NCBI RefSeq assembly: GCF_015550425.1
Contig: NZ_JADNAT010000003.1
Location: 159,223 to 223,222, forward strand
Length of the DNA: 64,000 bases
Source: Clostridium sp. 1001275B_160808_H3
GTDB lineage: Bacteria; Bacillota; Clostridia; Clostridiales; Clostridiaceae
Direction of reading: 5' to 3'
Positions 17,595-26,683 of the stretch are shown one piece after another. The stretch's first letter is position 1. Each line of letters opens with the position of its first letter. The notes beneath the pieces were generated by a model. It had not been told where the DNA came from, made no database searches, and worked only from the letters and a program-made list of their open reading frames with translations. A program made the translations under genes and the position numbers.

Positions 17595-18380
17595 ATGAAA
17601 AAAAACAAAATCATCACATCTCTACTAGTTGCAGGAGTTCTAGCTGTGAACTCATCAACAGTGTTTGCAGCTACACTACCGCAAAATCTAAATTCCTTAG
17701 AGCAACAAATATCATCAAAGGTTACGCTTAAATCAGATCAAGCATCAGTTGATTACACAAATTTTATAAAAAATGACGGTGGAGAGCAATGGGTTAAACT
17801 CACTCTTGAGGGTGCAAAGTTTAATACTAACGACCCTAATAAAATTCTAAAAGCTATTACTCAAAATTATGATGTAAAAACTACTCTTCTTCTTGGTAAT
17901 GATGGCAAATCGATTGAACTTGGTGTCTTTGAACCTAATGCTGGTATCGAATATTTAGACAACTGGGAAATTACAATCAGCTCTTCAGTGTTAACTTCAG
18001 ATACTGATGCATCAATTAAGATTCCAGTAAATTATGATATGAATACATCTACTACAGCAAAAGTTATTACAAGTAAAAAAAGTGTAACAGTAAGCGAATT
18101 AAAGAATGGTTTTGAATTACCTCTTACAGCTATAGGAGGAGCAGTATTTAATACAGATTGTATAGGTAATAACGTACGTTTAAGCTTAATGCAAACTGCT
18201 AATATTCCTGTAATGGCATATACATTCTGTGACATAAATCTAACAAATGCTTCTTTCTTTATAAAGGCTTTAAATGATATACCTGAATCTGCTACTGAGT
18301 TTACTTTTAGATTAGAGCAAGAAAGAAATGCTGTTCTTTCACCAGTACCACTAATAGTAAAAATTCCTATCGTAAGATAA
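17595..18380 (+). CDS. Secreted protein of unknown function under c-di-GMP control
   Basis: The start is ATG 17595, eight bases after GGAGG; an upstream ATG (17580) overlaps that site. The 261-residue product has a signal peptide (MKKNKIITSLLVAGVLAVNS, cleavage after VFA-A) and no later membrane helix, LPXTG or lipobox. The mature part is rich in Thr, Ser, Asn and beta-strand patterns, with three related strand-rich sections. No family was recognised. The riboswitch places it among surface or motility-to-sessile functions. It is a single-gene unit ended by a strong terminator. Confidence 0.85.
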   Translation: MKKNKIITSLLVAGVLAVNSSTVFAATLPQNLNSLEQQISSKVTLKSDQASVDYTNFIKNDGGEQWVKLTLEGAKFNTNDPNKILKAITQNYDVKTTLLLGNDGKSIELGVFEPNAGIEYLDNWEITISSSVLTSDTDASIKIPVNYDMNTSTTAKVITSKKSVTVSELKNGFELPLTAIGGAVFNTDCIGNNVRLSLMQTANIPVMAYTFCDINLTNASFFIKALNDIPESATEFTFRLEQERNAVLSPVPLIVKIPIVR

Positions 18381-18388
18381 ATAAAATA

Positions 18389-18422
18389 AGAAAAACACTA
18401 GGAATTAACCTAGTGTTTTTCT
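18389..18422 (+). terminator. Terminator after the secreted protein
   Basis: A 14-bp perfect stem (18389-18402 with 18409-18422) contains AAAAACACTAGG and ends CCTAGTGTTTTTCT. The A-rich left arm also permits termination from the opposite strand. Confidence 0.85.
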
Positions 18423-18473
18423 CATTTTAATATATTTAATTCATTTAGCTAATAAGTCATTAAATAAATATTT

Positions 18474-18848
18474 TTAGAAAAGTAATATAAGATCTATAAG
18501 ACTATTAGTATATTTAATTAATTCATCATAATTAAAAGCATTAGTATTTTTTATAATTCCTTCTAGATTAATATTAAAATCCTTCAAATACTTTAGTAAA
18601 TAATTTTTACTATTAGTATATCCTACAATAAATGAATCATTTTCTAGACCTTTTACTATATCACCTATTATTACTTTAGCCCTTGAAGCCTTAGTATTTA
18701 TTTCACTTATAAACTCATCTGCAAAAGATAAGTTATTTTGAATATTTTGTCTCATAATACTTGTAATTTCTCTTAGCATATATATTTCATCATTTAAATC
18801 AACGTAATTTTTCTTCCCGATTATCTTTTCTATTAACTTTCTATCCAA
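18474..18848 (-). CDS. Hypothetical helical protein
   Basis: This 124-residue protein has a good ribosome site (AAGGAGGATATTTTGG before ATG 18848). It is predicted to be almost all alpha-helical, acidic and soluble, with no signal peptide and no cysteine. No family was recognised. It lies 89 bp after ribH on the same strand, perhaps on an extended riboflavin transcript, but nothing in the sequence ties it to flavin chemistry. Confidence 0.7.
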   Translation of the reverse strand: MDRKLIEKIIGKKNYVDLNDEIYMLREITSIMRQNIQNNLSFADEFISEINTKASRAKVIIGDIVKGLENDSFIVGYTNSKNYLLKYLKDFNINLEGIIKNTNAFNYDELIKYTNSLIDLILLF

Positions 18849-18937
18849 AATATCCTCCTTAAAATTATTTAAATTAACTTAATATAATTTTAATGTTATT
18901 GAGGATAATTTTCAATAGATTGCCCTTTATTAATATA

Positions 18938-19399
18938 CTATATTTCTCTTAATAAATTTGCCATTTCAATAGCTGTTACTGCTGCATCGTAACCTTTGTT
19001 TCCTGCTTTAGTTCCTGCTCTTTCAATAGCTTGTTCAATTGAGTCTGTAGTTAAAATTCCAAAAATAACTGGCATTTCACTATCTAAAGAAACTGATGCA
19101 ATTCCTTTTGAAGCTTCAGCACATACATAGTCAAAATGAGGTGTTGATCCTTTTATAACTGCTCCTAAACATATAATAGCATCATATTTTTTGCTTTTTG
19201 CCATTTTCTTTGCTATCAATGGTATTTCAAATGCACCTGGTACTAAAGATAATTCTATATCTTCTTCATTAACTCCATGTCTTTTTAATCCATCTAATGC
19301 TCCATCAACTAACTTAGAAACAATAAAATCATTAAATCTTCCTGCTACTATTCCAACTTTTAAATCTTTTCCTACTAAATTTCCTTCAAATACTTTCAT
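18938..19399 (-). CDS. ribH: 6,7-dimethyl-8-ribityllumazine synthase
   Basis: The 153-residue protein condenses 3,4-dihydroxy-2-butanone 4-phosphate with the ribityl-pyrimidine to make lumazine. Conserved parts are visible: [49 protein letters not shown] with the catalytic His, and [24 protein letters not shown]. It is the last gene of the rib operon, 20 bp after ribBA. Confidence 0.97.
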   Translation of the reverse strand: MKVFEGNLVGKDLKVGIVAGRFNDFIVSKLVDGALDGLKRHGVNEEDIELSLVPGAFEIPLIAKKMAKSKKYDAIICLGAVIKGSTPHFDYVCAEASKGIASVSLDSEMPVIFGILTTDSIEQAIERAGTKAGNKGYDAAVTAIEMANLLREI

Positions 19400-19419
19400 T
19401 TTTATACCTCCAAAATTTA

Positions 19420-20616
19420 TTAATATAAAATGTGATTCATTTTTTCCTTTTTAGTTTTTAAATAAAAATCATTCACATTATTAGCTTTAATTATGACTGG
19501 AACTCTTTCTGAAACACTTATTCCATAACCTTCTAATCCTTTGACTTTTTCAGGATTATTAGTCATAAGTTTCACATTAGAAACTTTTAAAGATTTTAAT
19601 ATAGAAGCTGCTATATCATAATTTCTTAAATCAGGTTGAAAACCAAGTTTTAAATTAGCTTCTACAGTATCATATCCTTCTTCTTGAAGTTTATAGGCTT
19701 TAAGTTTATTTATTAACCCAATGCCTCTTCCTTCTTGTCTCATATATAATAAAATTCCAGTACCTTCTTCTCTTATAGCTTTTAGTGCAAAATCTAATTG
19801 TTCACCACAATCGCATCTTTTTGATCCAAATATATCACCTGTTAAACATTCTGAATGTACTCTAACTAATACAGAATCAGCATTTTCAATATCTCCAAGG
19901 ACTAAAGCAACATGTTCTTTGCCAGACACTTTTTCAGTAAATCCATACATTTTAAAATTTCCATATTTAGTTGGCATTTCAATTTCTGCTTCTGTTTGAA
20001 TTAACAATTCCTCTTTTTGCCTATAGCTAACTAAATCATCTATAGTTATAATCTTTAAATTATGTTTCTTAGCAAATTTAAATAAATCATTTGTCCTTGC
20101 CATGGTTCCATCTTCTTTAATGATTTCACAAATCACTCCTGCTTCTTTCAAACCTGCTAATTTTGCTAAATCAACAGCTGCTTCAGTATGTCCTCTTCTT
20201 TCTAAGACACCATTTTCTTTAGCTATTAACGGAAACATATGACCTGGTCTTCTAAAATCAATAGGTGTACTATTTTCATCTAATAGCTTTTTAATTGTTA
20301 AAGATCTTTCATAGGCAGAAATACCAGTTGTAGTGTCTATATGATCTACAGATACTGTGAAGGCTGTTTCATGATTATCTGTATTTACGCTTACCATGCT
20401 TCCTATATTTAACTTATCTGCTGTTTCTTTCTTTATTGGCATACATATTAAGCCTTTTCCATAGGTAGCCATAAAGTTTATAGCTTCACCTGTAACCTTT
20501 TCTGCTGCCATTAATAGGTCGCCCTCATTTTCTCTTCCTTCATCATCAATTACAATAATCATTTTACCTTCTTTGATTTCATTAATTGCTTCTTCTATTG
20601 AATTAAATTTATACAT
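19420..20616 (-). CDS. ribBA: Bifunctional DHBP synthase / GTP cyclohydrolase II
   Basis: The 398-residue fusion makes both precursors of riboflavin. Residues 1-200 are the DHBP synthase, with [11 protein letters not shown] metal and substrate motif, RRPGHMFPL and [12 protein letters not shown]. Residues 205-398 are GTP cyclohydrolase II, with the zinc cysteines in [18 protein letters not shown] and the [17 protein letters not shown] motif. Both active sites look complete. It follows ribE by 12 bp. Confidence 0.97.
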   Translation of the reverse strand: MYKFNSIEEAINEIKEGKMIIVIDDEGRENEGDLLMAAEKVTGEAINFMATYGKGLICMPIKKETADKLNIGSMVSVNTDNHETAFTVSVDHIDTTTGISAYERSLTIKKLLDENSTPIDFRRPGHMFPLIAKENGVLERRGHTEAAVDLAKLAGLKEAGVICEIIKEDGTMARTNDLFKFAKKHNLKIITIDDLVSYRQKEELLIQTEAEIEMPTKYGNFKMYGFTEKVSGKEHVALVLGDIENADSVLVRVHSECLTGDIFGSKRCDCGEQLDFALKAIREEGTGILLYMRQEGRGIGLINKLKAYKLQEEGYDTVEANLKLGFQPDLRNYDIAASILKSLKVSNVKLMTNNPEKVKGLEGYGISVSERVPVIIKANNVNDFYLKTKKEKMNHILY

Positions 20617-20628
20617 TGAAATTCCCTC

Positions 20629-21294
20629 CTACATAAAGCCATTTTCCTTTAAGAAACTTTCATTTATTTTATATTCTTTTTTAATCACTTTCTCATTAAC
20701 TTTTTCATTAAACTTCATAAAGCTTTCGATATATTTACCTACTATGTCGCATTCAATATTTACAAAGTCTCCAACTTTTTTATAAGCTAAAGTAGTTTCG
20801 CTACTTGTATGAGGTATTATAGAAAGTAAAAACTTTTCATCATCTACATATGCTACCGTTAAGCTTATTCCATCGATGGCAATTGAGCCTTTTTCAACTA
20901 TATATTTAATAACAGACGATGAGGGCTTAATTGTTATGAGTATAGCCATTTCATCTTTAGCTATAGATGTTATTTGACCTATACAATCTATATGTCCACT
21001 TACAATATGTCCTCCAAATCTACTATTTGCACTTAATGCTCTTTCTAAATTAATTTTTGATCCTATTTTAAGACTTCCTAAATTACTTCTTTTTAATGAT
21101 TCTAAGACAATATCAGCTGTAAACTCAGTAGTAGTCATACTAATTACCGTTAAACAAACACCATTTACAGAAATACTATCTCCTATATTTGTATTTTCCA
21201 ATACCTTCTTAGCTTGTACCTTTATCTTGCAATACTTAAGTCCTTTTTTAATTTCCTTTATAATTCCAACTTCCTCGACTATACCTGTAAACAA
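20629..21294 (-). CDS. ribE: Riboflavin synthase alpha chain
   Basis: The 221-residue protein has the two tandem lumazine-binding barrels of riboflavin synthase: MFTGIVEEVG with SVNGVCLTV in the first, FGGHIVSGHIDCIG with SIAIDGISLTVAYV in the second. It dismutates two lumazines to riboflavin. The last 25 residues (KFNEKVNEKVIKKEYKINESF) are a Lys/Glu-rich extension. It lies four bases after ribD. Confidence 0.96.
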   Translation of the reverse strand: MFTGIVEEVGIIKEIKKGLKYCKIKVQAKKVLENTNIGDSISVNGVCLTVISMTTTEFTADIVLESLKRSNLGSLKIGSKINLERALSANSRFGGHIVSGHIDCIGQITSIAKDEMAILITIKPSSSVIKYIVEKGSIAIDGISLTVAYVDDEKFLLSIIPHTSSETTLAYKKVGDFVNIECDIVGKYIESFMKFNEKVNEKVIKKEYKINESFLKENGFM

Positions 21295-21298
21295 ATTA

Positions 21299-22387
21299 TC
21301 ACCTCTTTATATATCCAGTTAATAATATATCTTCACCTAAATTTTCAGTTTTTAAATTATCGATTTTATAAGATTCACTCAATAAGTTTATTCCTTCCCC
21401 CTCAATAGAGGTTTTAGAATTTCTACCACCTATTATTTTAGGAGCAATAAATATCATTACTTTATCTACTATTTCAGCTTTTAAAGCAGAAAAATTTAAT
21501 TCCCCGCCACCTTCTAAAAGAATGCCATCTATTTTTAGTTCACCTAGTTTTATCATTAAATCATTTAAATCAACCTTATTATTTAATGATTTTATAATTA
21601 AAACTTCTGCACCAAGTTCTTCTATTAATTTTTTCTTTTTTAAATCTGCATTTTTAGTAGTTGCTATTATTGTTTTATAATTATGTGAGTTTTTTAATAT
21701 TTTTGAATCTAATGGAATTCTAAGATTACTATCAACTATAATTCTTATAGGATTTCTTCCATTATTAATGTTACAAGTTAAACTTGGATCATCTTGAAGC
21801 ACTGTATTTATTCCTACCATAATTGCACTTAACTCATTTCTTAATTCATGTACTTTTAATCTTGAAATTTCTCCAGTAATCCACTTAGATTCACCAGTTT
21901 TAGTTGCTATCTTGCCGTCTAAAGAAACAGCAGATTTTAAAACAACATAAGGCTTTTTAGTTTTTATATACTTCATAAAAACTTCATTCAATCTAAAACA
22001 TTCTTCTTCTAATACTCCAACATTAACTTCAATTCCAACTTGTTTTAGTTTATCAATGCTCTTTCCAGAAACTAATGGATTTGCATCTAAACTACCTATT
22101 ACAACTCTAGAAATTTTAGAAGAAATTAATTTATCTACACAAGGTGGAGTTTTACCATAATGATAGCAAGGCTCTAATGTTACATATATAGTTGCACCTT
22201 CAACACTTTCAGTCGAATTGTTAATTGCTTCTATTTCAGCATGATTTCCGCCATACTTTTTATGATATCCTTGTCCAATTACTTTTCCATTCTTTACAAT
22301 AACTGCTCCTACTAATGGATTAGGATTGACTTTACCTTTTCCATTCTTAGCTAAGTCAATAGCTAATTGCATATATTTTTTATCCAT
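21299..22387 (-). CDS. ribD: Bifunctional pyrimidine deaminase/reductase
   Basis: The 362-residue enzyme deaminates and then reduces the GTP-derived pyrimidine. The N-terminal deaminase has the zinc motif HAEIEAINN and PCYHYGKTPPCVD. The C-terminal reductase (from about residue 145) has KSAVSLDGKIATKTGESKWITG and GILLEGGGELNFS. It is the first gene of the operon, behind the FMN riboswitch. Confidence 0.97.
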   Translation of the reverse strand: MDKKYMQLAIDLAKNGKGKVNPNPLVGAVIVKNGKVIGQGYHKKYGGNHAEIEAINNSTESVEGATIYVTLEPCYHYGKTPPCVDKLISSKISRVVIGSLDANPLVSGKSIDKLKQVGIEVNVGVLEEECFRLNEVFMKYIKTKKPYVVLKSAVSLDGKIATKTGESKWITGEISRLKVHELRNELSAIMVGINTVLQDDPSLTCNINNGRNPIRIIVDSNLRIPLDSKILKNSHNYKTIIATTKNADLKKKKLIEELGAEVLIIKSLNNKVDLNDLMIKLGELKIDGILLEGGGELNFSALKAEIVDKVMIFIAPKIIGGRNSKTSIEGEGINLLSESYKIDNLKTENLGEDILLTGYIKR

Positions 22388-22420
22388 CTTTTAACCCCCA
22401 TTTTTATTTATAAAACAAAA

Positions 22421-22450
22421 ATGCTCTGAGTAACTTAGAACTCAGAGCAT
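22421..22450 (-). terminator. Second leader terminator of the rib operon
   Basis: A 10-bp stem (ATGCTCTGAG at 22421-22430, CTCAGAGCAT at 22441-22450) is followed on the minus strand by TTTTTGTTTT. It lies 34 bp before ribD and is the likely FMN-controlled expression platform. Confidence 0.8.
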
Positions 22451-22520
22451 TAAAATACAATAATAAAAATAATTATATAAATAAAAACTTGTTATTTTTA
22501 TATCAAAGATAGTATTAAAA

Positions 22521-22551
22521 AAGCTCTGAAATATAAAGATATTTCAGAGCT
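22521..22551 (-). terminator. First leader terminator of the rib operon
   Basis: A 13-bp stem (22521-22533 with 22539-22551, AGCTCTGAAATAT type) is followed on the minus strand by TTTTTT. With the hairpin at 22421-22450 it forms two terminators in series that share a CTCTGA core, so one arm could also pair with the other as an antiterminator. Confidence 0.75.
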
Positions 22552-22605
22552 AAATTAACAATATAACAAATAAAAGTAATTATAAATAAAAATCACTTAA
22601 ATGTA

Positions 22606-22716
22606 TTATCTTCTTCCATCCAGACTGTACTGTCGGCTTCGGAGTTTCACCGAATCATGCTAAAATAGCTCGCGGGCTTTACCGCCGGTAGGGAATTTCA
22701 CCCTGCCCTGAAGATT
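22606..22716 (-). ncRNA. FMN riboswitch (RFN element)
   Basis: Read on the minus strand, the element has the RFN landmarks in order: TTCAGGGCAGGGTGAAATTCC, ACCGGCGGTAAAGCCCGCGAGC, a short variable stem, GATTCGGTGAAACTCCG, GCCGACAGTACAGTCTGGATG and GAAGAAGAT closing the first stem (segments given separately). It binds FMN and represses the rib operon 220 bp downstream. Confidence 0.97.
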
Positions 22717-22870
22717 TATTAAATTTTATATTGTTATTTTATTATCAATTCTATTATTTGTCAAGGGTAAATTTTCTAGAAATTTCAACTTCAATGTGAA
22801 ATTATACCCCATTACCTTATATAATGTTGCTATTAAATTAGCTTTAAAAGTACTTAGCCTCGATATTTCA

Positions 22871-23035
22871 CTAGTCATCACTACAAACACAAAACTTATT
22901 TTGTAAATTTATGTACTCTTCATCACTTAAACTATTTAAATACCTTATAAAATGATCTTCACTACAAAAAATTCCTATTTTATTTTCAAATGAGCTTTCA
23001 ATTAATTTATTTTTGCAATACTTACATTCTTTCAT
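22871..23035 (-). CDS. Small cysteine-rich zinc-ribbon protein
   Basis: The start is put at ATG 23035 (MKECKYCKNKL), which has GGGTGAT upstream; a longer frame to 23086 has no ribosome site. The 54-residue product contains CKYCKNK, then FCSEDHF and a final FCVCSDD, so four to five cysteines and a histidine could hold one zinc. No membrane segment. No family was recognised; it stands alone between the rib leader and the secreted-protein pair. Confidence 0.5.
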   Translation of the reverse strand: MKECKYCKNKLIESSFENKIGIFCSEDHFIRYLNSLSDEEYINLQNKFCVCSDD

Positions 23036-23205
23036 TTTTATCACCCTACCAATAAATCTTACATTATTTATTTTATTTTCAAACAATATTAAACTGATAT
23101 TACCTTATTATATTACTATAATTATATAATTTTATAACAATAGACTGTGATTTGTATATTTAAATTATTCTATAGCCAAACTAACCATGAAAGGTGGTTA
23201 TTATG

Positions 23206-23526
23206 ATGAAAAAATTTATTTATACTCTTTTAATATTTTTATGCTTAAACTTTAACATTGTTAAAGCTGAGCCTCAAATACAAACTAATATTTTTAATCA
23301 AGGTGTTTATAAAGTGGAGAACATTATTAAAGTCTTAGGTGGAGATTTATCATCTATACAAAACATCTCTAGTGATAAAAGTATTTATTTTCTATTAGTG
23401 GATGAAAATCAATCAGTAATACAAGCACTAAAAATAGAACCTAATTCTGCTAAATATGAATTACATAAGCTTAAGCCTAATTATAAGATAATATTAATTG
23501 GTGAAGGATCAGCATTTTTATCTTAA
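23206..23526 (+). CDS. Small secreted protein, copy 1 of a tandem pair
   Basis: ATG 23206 is chosen because GAAAGGTGG lies eight bases upstream, the same layout as in the next gene. The 106-residue product has a signal peptide (KKFIYTLLIFLCLNFNIVKA) and about 85 mature residues with no cysteine. It aligns with its neighbour along its length: GVYKVENI, ISSDKSIYFLLVDENQSVIQALKIEPNSAK and YKIILIGEGSAFLS correspond. The fold and role are unknown; the repeated YxIxVxGxGSxxLS end suggests a small beta-domain. Confidence 0.75.
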   Translation: MKKFIYTLLIFLCLNFNIVKAEPQIQTNIFNQGVYKVENIIKVLGGDLSSIQNISSDKSIYFLLVDENQSVIQALKIEPNSAKYELHKLKPNYKIILIGEGSAFLS

Positions 23527-23575
23527 AAATTTTAACTTTAAATAATGTAAAATTACCTGAAAGGCGGTTTAATTT

Positions 23576-23896
23576 ATGAAAAAATTTATTTTTATGATAT
23601 TAATTAGTTTATCATTATCTTTTAATACTGTTTATGCTGTATATCAAGCACCTTCTAAGACACTTACCGAAGGTGTTTATAATGCAAATGACCTTGGGAT
23701 TCCATTAAATGAGATAAATTATGCTCAAAATGTATCAGAGAAAGGTATTACTTATATCATTATTTATGATGAAGCTGATACTATAGTTCAATCAATAAAA
23801 CTAATTCCTAGTTCACCTAAGGTTAAATTATATCCTCAGCTAGATCCTAGCTACAAAATAATTGTAGTTGGTGACGGTTCTATAGCTTTATCTTAA
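23576..23896 (+). CDS. Small secreted protein, copy 2 of a tandem pair
   Basis: The 106-residue product has a signal peptide ending near VYA and a mature part matching the preceding gene (GVYNANDLG, YIIIYDEADTIVQSIKLIPSS, YKIIVVGDGSIALS). The ribosome site GAAAGGCGG lies eight bases before the ATG. The two genes are 49 bp apart, so they are probably co-transcribed, and arose by tandem duplication. Function is unknown. Confidence 0.78.
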   Translation: MKKFIFMILISLSLSFNTVYAVYQAPSKTLTEGVYNANDLGIPLNEINYAQNVSEKGITYIIIYDEADTIVQSIKLIPSSPKVKLYPQLDPSYKIIVVGDGSIALS

Positions 23897-24173
23897 ATTC
23901 AATTTAGGTATATAAGGTTAAAATGATTTTTAATAAAACGTTTAATTCTCAATATCAAATTGCAATTTCACAACCTAATTCTCCACCATCTAATAAAATC
24001 TAATAAAACCACAATAAATATACACATTTCAAGTGATTTTATTTTAATTTTAAGCATAGAATGTATTGTTAAATGCAATCATCTTTATAAAGCAAGTGAT
24101 AATTTTGCAATATCACTAATTTATATTAATCAAATGCTTATAACTACATAAAATTATAAAAGGGGGAAAAGTA

Positions 24174-24467
24174 ATGTTCTGTAAGAATTGTGGAAAGGAA
24201 ATAGATGATAATGCAGCAGTATGTATACATTGTGGTGTGGCAACAAATCCTACACCTACTGTTGTAGATAATGGTGGATTTGGATGGGGATTATTAGGAT
24301 GCTGTATTCCGATTGTAGGTTTAATTTTATTTTTAGTTTGGAAAGATACTAAACCTAAAACATCTAAAGCTGCTGGTATAGGTGCTTTAGTTTCAGTTGC
24401 TATTTATATATTATTATACTTATTAATTTTTATCATAGGTGCTGCTTCAGCTCCATATGGTTACTAA
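24174..24467 (+). CDS. Zinc-ribbon membrane protein
   Basis: The 97-residue protein starts with a zinc ribbon (MFCKNCGKEIDDNAAVCIHCG, two CxxC pairs), a short Thr/Pro linker, and two hydrophobic segments (WGLLGCCIPIVGLILFLVW and AAGIGALVSVAIYILLYLLI). This plan is common in Firmicutes among small envelope proteins of unknown role. The start follows GGGGGAAAAGTA. The 277 bp upstream hold no supportable gene. Confidence 0.85.
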   Translation: MFCKNCGKEIDDNAAVCIHCGVATNPTPTVVDNGGFGWGLLGCCIPIVGLILFLVWKDTKPKTSKAAGIGALVSVAIYILLYLLIFIIGAASAPYGY

Positions 24468-24489
24468 TAATTTTCATGGTTATTAATAA

Positions 24490-24852
24490 ATGATTAAAAA
24501 ATTTTTCTCTAAATGGTTACCAATTATATTTGGATGTCATTGTAGAGATGATAGATCTTTTTATTTTAAGAATAAAAAATTTCCTATATGTGCTAGATGT
24601 ACTGGCGAGCTAATTGGCATGATTTGTTCGCCAGTTCTATTTTCTTTTTATCATCCAAATATAATTTTAAATCTAATTTTAATGATTCCAATGCTTTTAG
24701 ATGGCTTTATACAATTATTGACTCATTACGAAAGTAACAATTTAAAAAGAGTTTTAACAGGATTACTTTTTGGCTATGCTTTAAGTAATATATTTATAAT
24801 ATCAATAATTTTTACATGGAAATGTGGTTATAATTTTGGAAGAAACATTTAG
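24490..24852 (+). CDS. DUF2085 family membrane protein
   Basis: The 120-residue protein has the DUF2085 pattern: an N-terminal FGCHCRDDRSFYFKNKKFPICARCTGE motif (Cys and Arg conserved, given here only in parts: GCHCRDDRSF and CARCTGE) and about three membrane helices, with LLDGFIQLLTHYESNN between them. The family's function is unknown; the paired Cys motif suggests metal or redox binding at the membrane. It follows the zinc-ribbon gene by 22 bp and is likely co-transcribed. Confidence 0.82.
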   Translation: MIKKFFSKWLPIIFGCHCRDDRSFYFKNKKFPICARCTGELIGMICSPVLFSFYHPNIILNLILMIPMLLDGFIQLLTHYESNNLKRVLTGLLFGYALSNIFIISIIFTWKCGYNFGRNI

Positions 24853-24937
24853 AAAATAATAAAAGATTACCTATTCTTTTATATTTTAAATTATTTAAAA
24901 TACATAAGATTCATAAGTATTATTAAAAGATTAAATG

Positions 24938-25003
24938 AGTAATTAAAAAAGTTGCATAAGATTAAATGTTAATACTTAATCTTATACAACTTTTTTAATT
25001 ACT
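24938..25003. terminator. Long bidirectional terminator
   Basis: Arms of 28 bp (24938-24965 and 24976-25003) pair with a single mismatch; A-runs on the left and T-runs on the right let it end both the DUF2085 transcript and the convergent oppA transcript. Confidence 0.85.
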
Positions 25004-25042
25004 TATCATTGAGTTTAATAATAGTTAGTTTTAATTATTATT

Positions 25043-26683
25043 TTACTTGGATTCCTCTATATATGCCTTATCAAAGTACACATGTCCAAGCATTGAAACT
25101 CTAACTCCCTTAACTTCAGGCTTAGCCCCAGTTGTTTTATTATAGAAGTAAAGTGGAATTATTGGCATATCCTCCATTAAAATATCTTCTGCTTGTTTCA
25201 TCATATCCCATCTTTTATCTGCATCAGCTTCAACCTTAGCAGCATTAACTAATTCATCATACTTAGGATTTGAATAACCAGCATCGTTGTTTCCTCCACC
25301 TGTTACCCATAAATCTAAGAATGTCATAGGATCAACATAATCTCCAAGCCAACCATGTCTTGCAATTTGATATCCACCTTGTTGTCTAGTATTTAAGAAT
25401 ACTTTCCACTCTTGGTTTGCTAACTCTACATTTACTCCAATCTTAGCCCAGTCTTGTTGAATTACTTGTGCTACTAAATTGTGAGATCCTTCTGAATTAT
25501 ACATAAATTCTAAAGTTGGCATTCCTTCTCCATTTGGATATCCAGCTTCAGCTAGTAATTTTTTAGCTTCTTCTATATTAGGTTTTGTTGCATCATAGTA
25601 CTTTCTATCAGCAAATTCTTCTCCTTTAGCATTTAAGATTCCTTCAGGAACAAAAGCATATGCCGTAGTTTGTTTTGCCTTTGTAACTTCATTAACTATA
25701 CCTTCTCTATCAATTGCAATAGATAAAGCTTTTCTTACTTTTGCATTACTTAAAACCTTTTTAACATCTTCAGTTAAAGTTGATTGTTTACCAACATTAA
25801 ATACTAACATGTAATTTCCAAGGTTTGGATGAATTGTAACTAATCCTTCTGCTTGACCACTTTCAATTTCTGCTGGTGGAACTGTATCAACCATATCAAA
25901 TTCTCCAGATTTTAATGAAGCATAAGCAGTATTTTGATCAGTAACTAATTTATAAACTACTCCTGGAAGCTTTATTGAATTTTTATTCCAGTAGTTTTCA
26001 TTCTTTTCAAATATTAATTGATCTTTCATATCCCATTGAGTCAATTTGAAAGGTCCATTTGAAACATAAGTTTCTGGGTCTAGTGCCCAACTTTCTGGAT
26101 TACTAGTAACTATATCTTCTCTTAATGGCATATAAGTTGTAAATGAAGTAAGTTCTAAGAAGTAAGCTGTTGGTGCTTCTAAAGTCACTTTTAAAGTATG
26201 CTCGTCTACAACTTCAATTCCAACGTCTTCTCTAGATGCTGTACCTTCATTAAATTTTTGTGCATTCTTTATATAAAATAATTGATAATTGTATTCTGCT
26301 GCAGTTTCCTTAGATATAGCTCTTATCCAAGAATATTCGAAATCCTTTGCTGTTACTGGCTCCCCATCTGACCATTTAGCATCCTTTCTTAATTTAAAAG
26401 TATAAACTAAATTGTCGTCTGAAACTTCATAGCTTTCAGCAACTCCAGGAACTGCTTTTTCATTTTCATCAAGTTTCATTAAACCTTCAAAAGCATTATC
26501 TATTACTGAACCTGCTCCTGATGAAGTGTTTAATGTAGGGTCAAGCGTTTCTGGATCCTCTCCTAAATTATAAATTAATTTTCTTGAATCCTCTTGTTTG
26601 CTTTGGCATCCTGCAAATACAGACATTCCAAGAGCAAAAGTTAGTGCTACTGCACAAATTCTTCTTAATTTCTTTGCCTTCAT
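25043..26683 (-). CDS. oppA: Oligopeptide ABC transporter substrate-binding lipoprotein
   Basis: The 546-residue protein has a lipoprotein signal (ALTFALGMSVFAGC, Cys26 as lipid anchor) and the SBP family 5 layout: YNLGEDPETLDPTLNTSSG, YTFKLRKDAKWSDGEPVTAKDFEYSW, SNGPFKLTQWD, and KYDELVNAAKVEADADKR near the end (each a short landmark). This is the OppA/DppA type that captures peptides outside the membrane. No permease or ATPase genes are adjacent, so it must work with a transporter encoded elsewhere. GGGGG lies nine to ten bases before the ATG. Confidence 0.93.
   Translation of the reverse strand: MKAKKLRRICAVALTFALGMSVFAGCQSKQEDSRKLIYNLGEDPETLDPTLNTSSGAGSVIDNAFEGLMKLDENEKAVPGVAESYEVSDDNLVYTFKLRKDAKWSDGEPVTAKDFEYSWIRAISKETAAEYNYQLFYIKNAQKFNEGTASREDVGIEVVDEHTLKVTLEAPTAYFLELTSFTTYMPLREDIVTSNPESWALDPETYVSNGPFKLTQWDMKDQLIFEKNENYWNKNSIKLPGVVYKLVTDQNTAYASLKSGEFDMVDTVPPAEIESGQAEGLVTIHPNLGNYMLVFNVGKQSTLTEDVKKVLSNAKVRKALSIAIDREGIVNEVTKAKQTTAYAFVPEGILNAKGEEFADRKYYDATKPNIEEAKKLLAEAGYPNGEGMPTLEFMYNSEGSHNLVAQVIQQDWAKIGVNVELANQEWKVFLNTRQQGGYQIARHGWLGDYVDPMTFLDLWVTGGGNNDAGYSNPKYDELVNAAKVEADADKRWDMMKQAEDILMEDMPIIPLYFYNKTTGAKPEVKGVRVSMLGHVYFDKAYIEESK

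Noticed and set aside
23960..24151. 63-codon open frame on the plus strand
   Set aside because: No ribosome site, His/Ile/Asn-rich composition like random AT-rich sequence, and no family resemblance.
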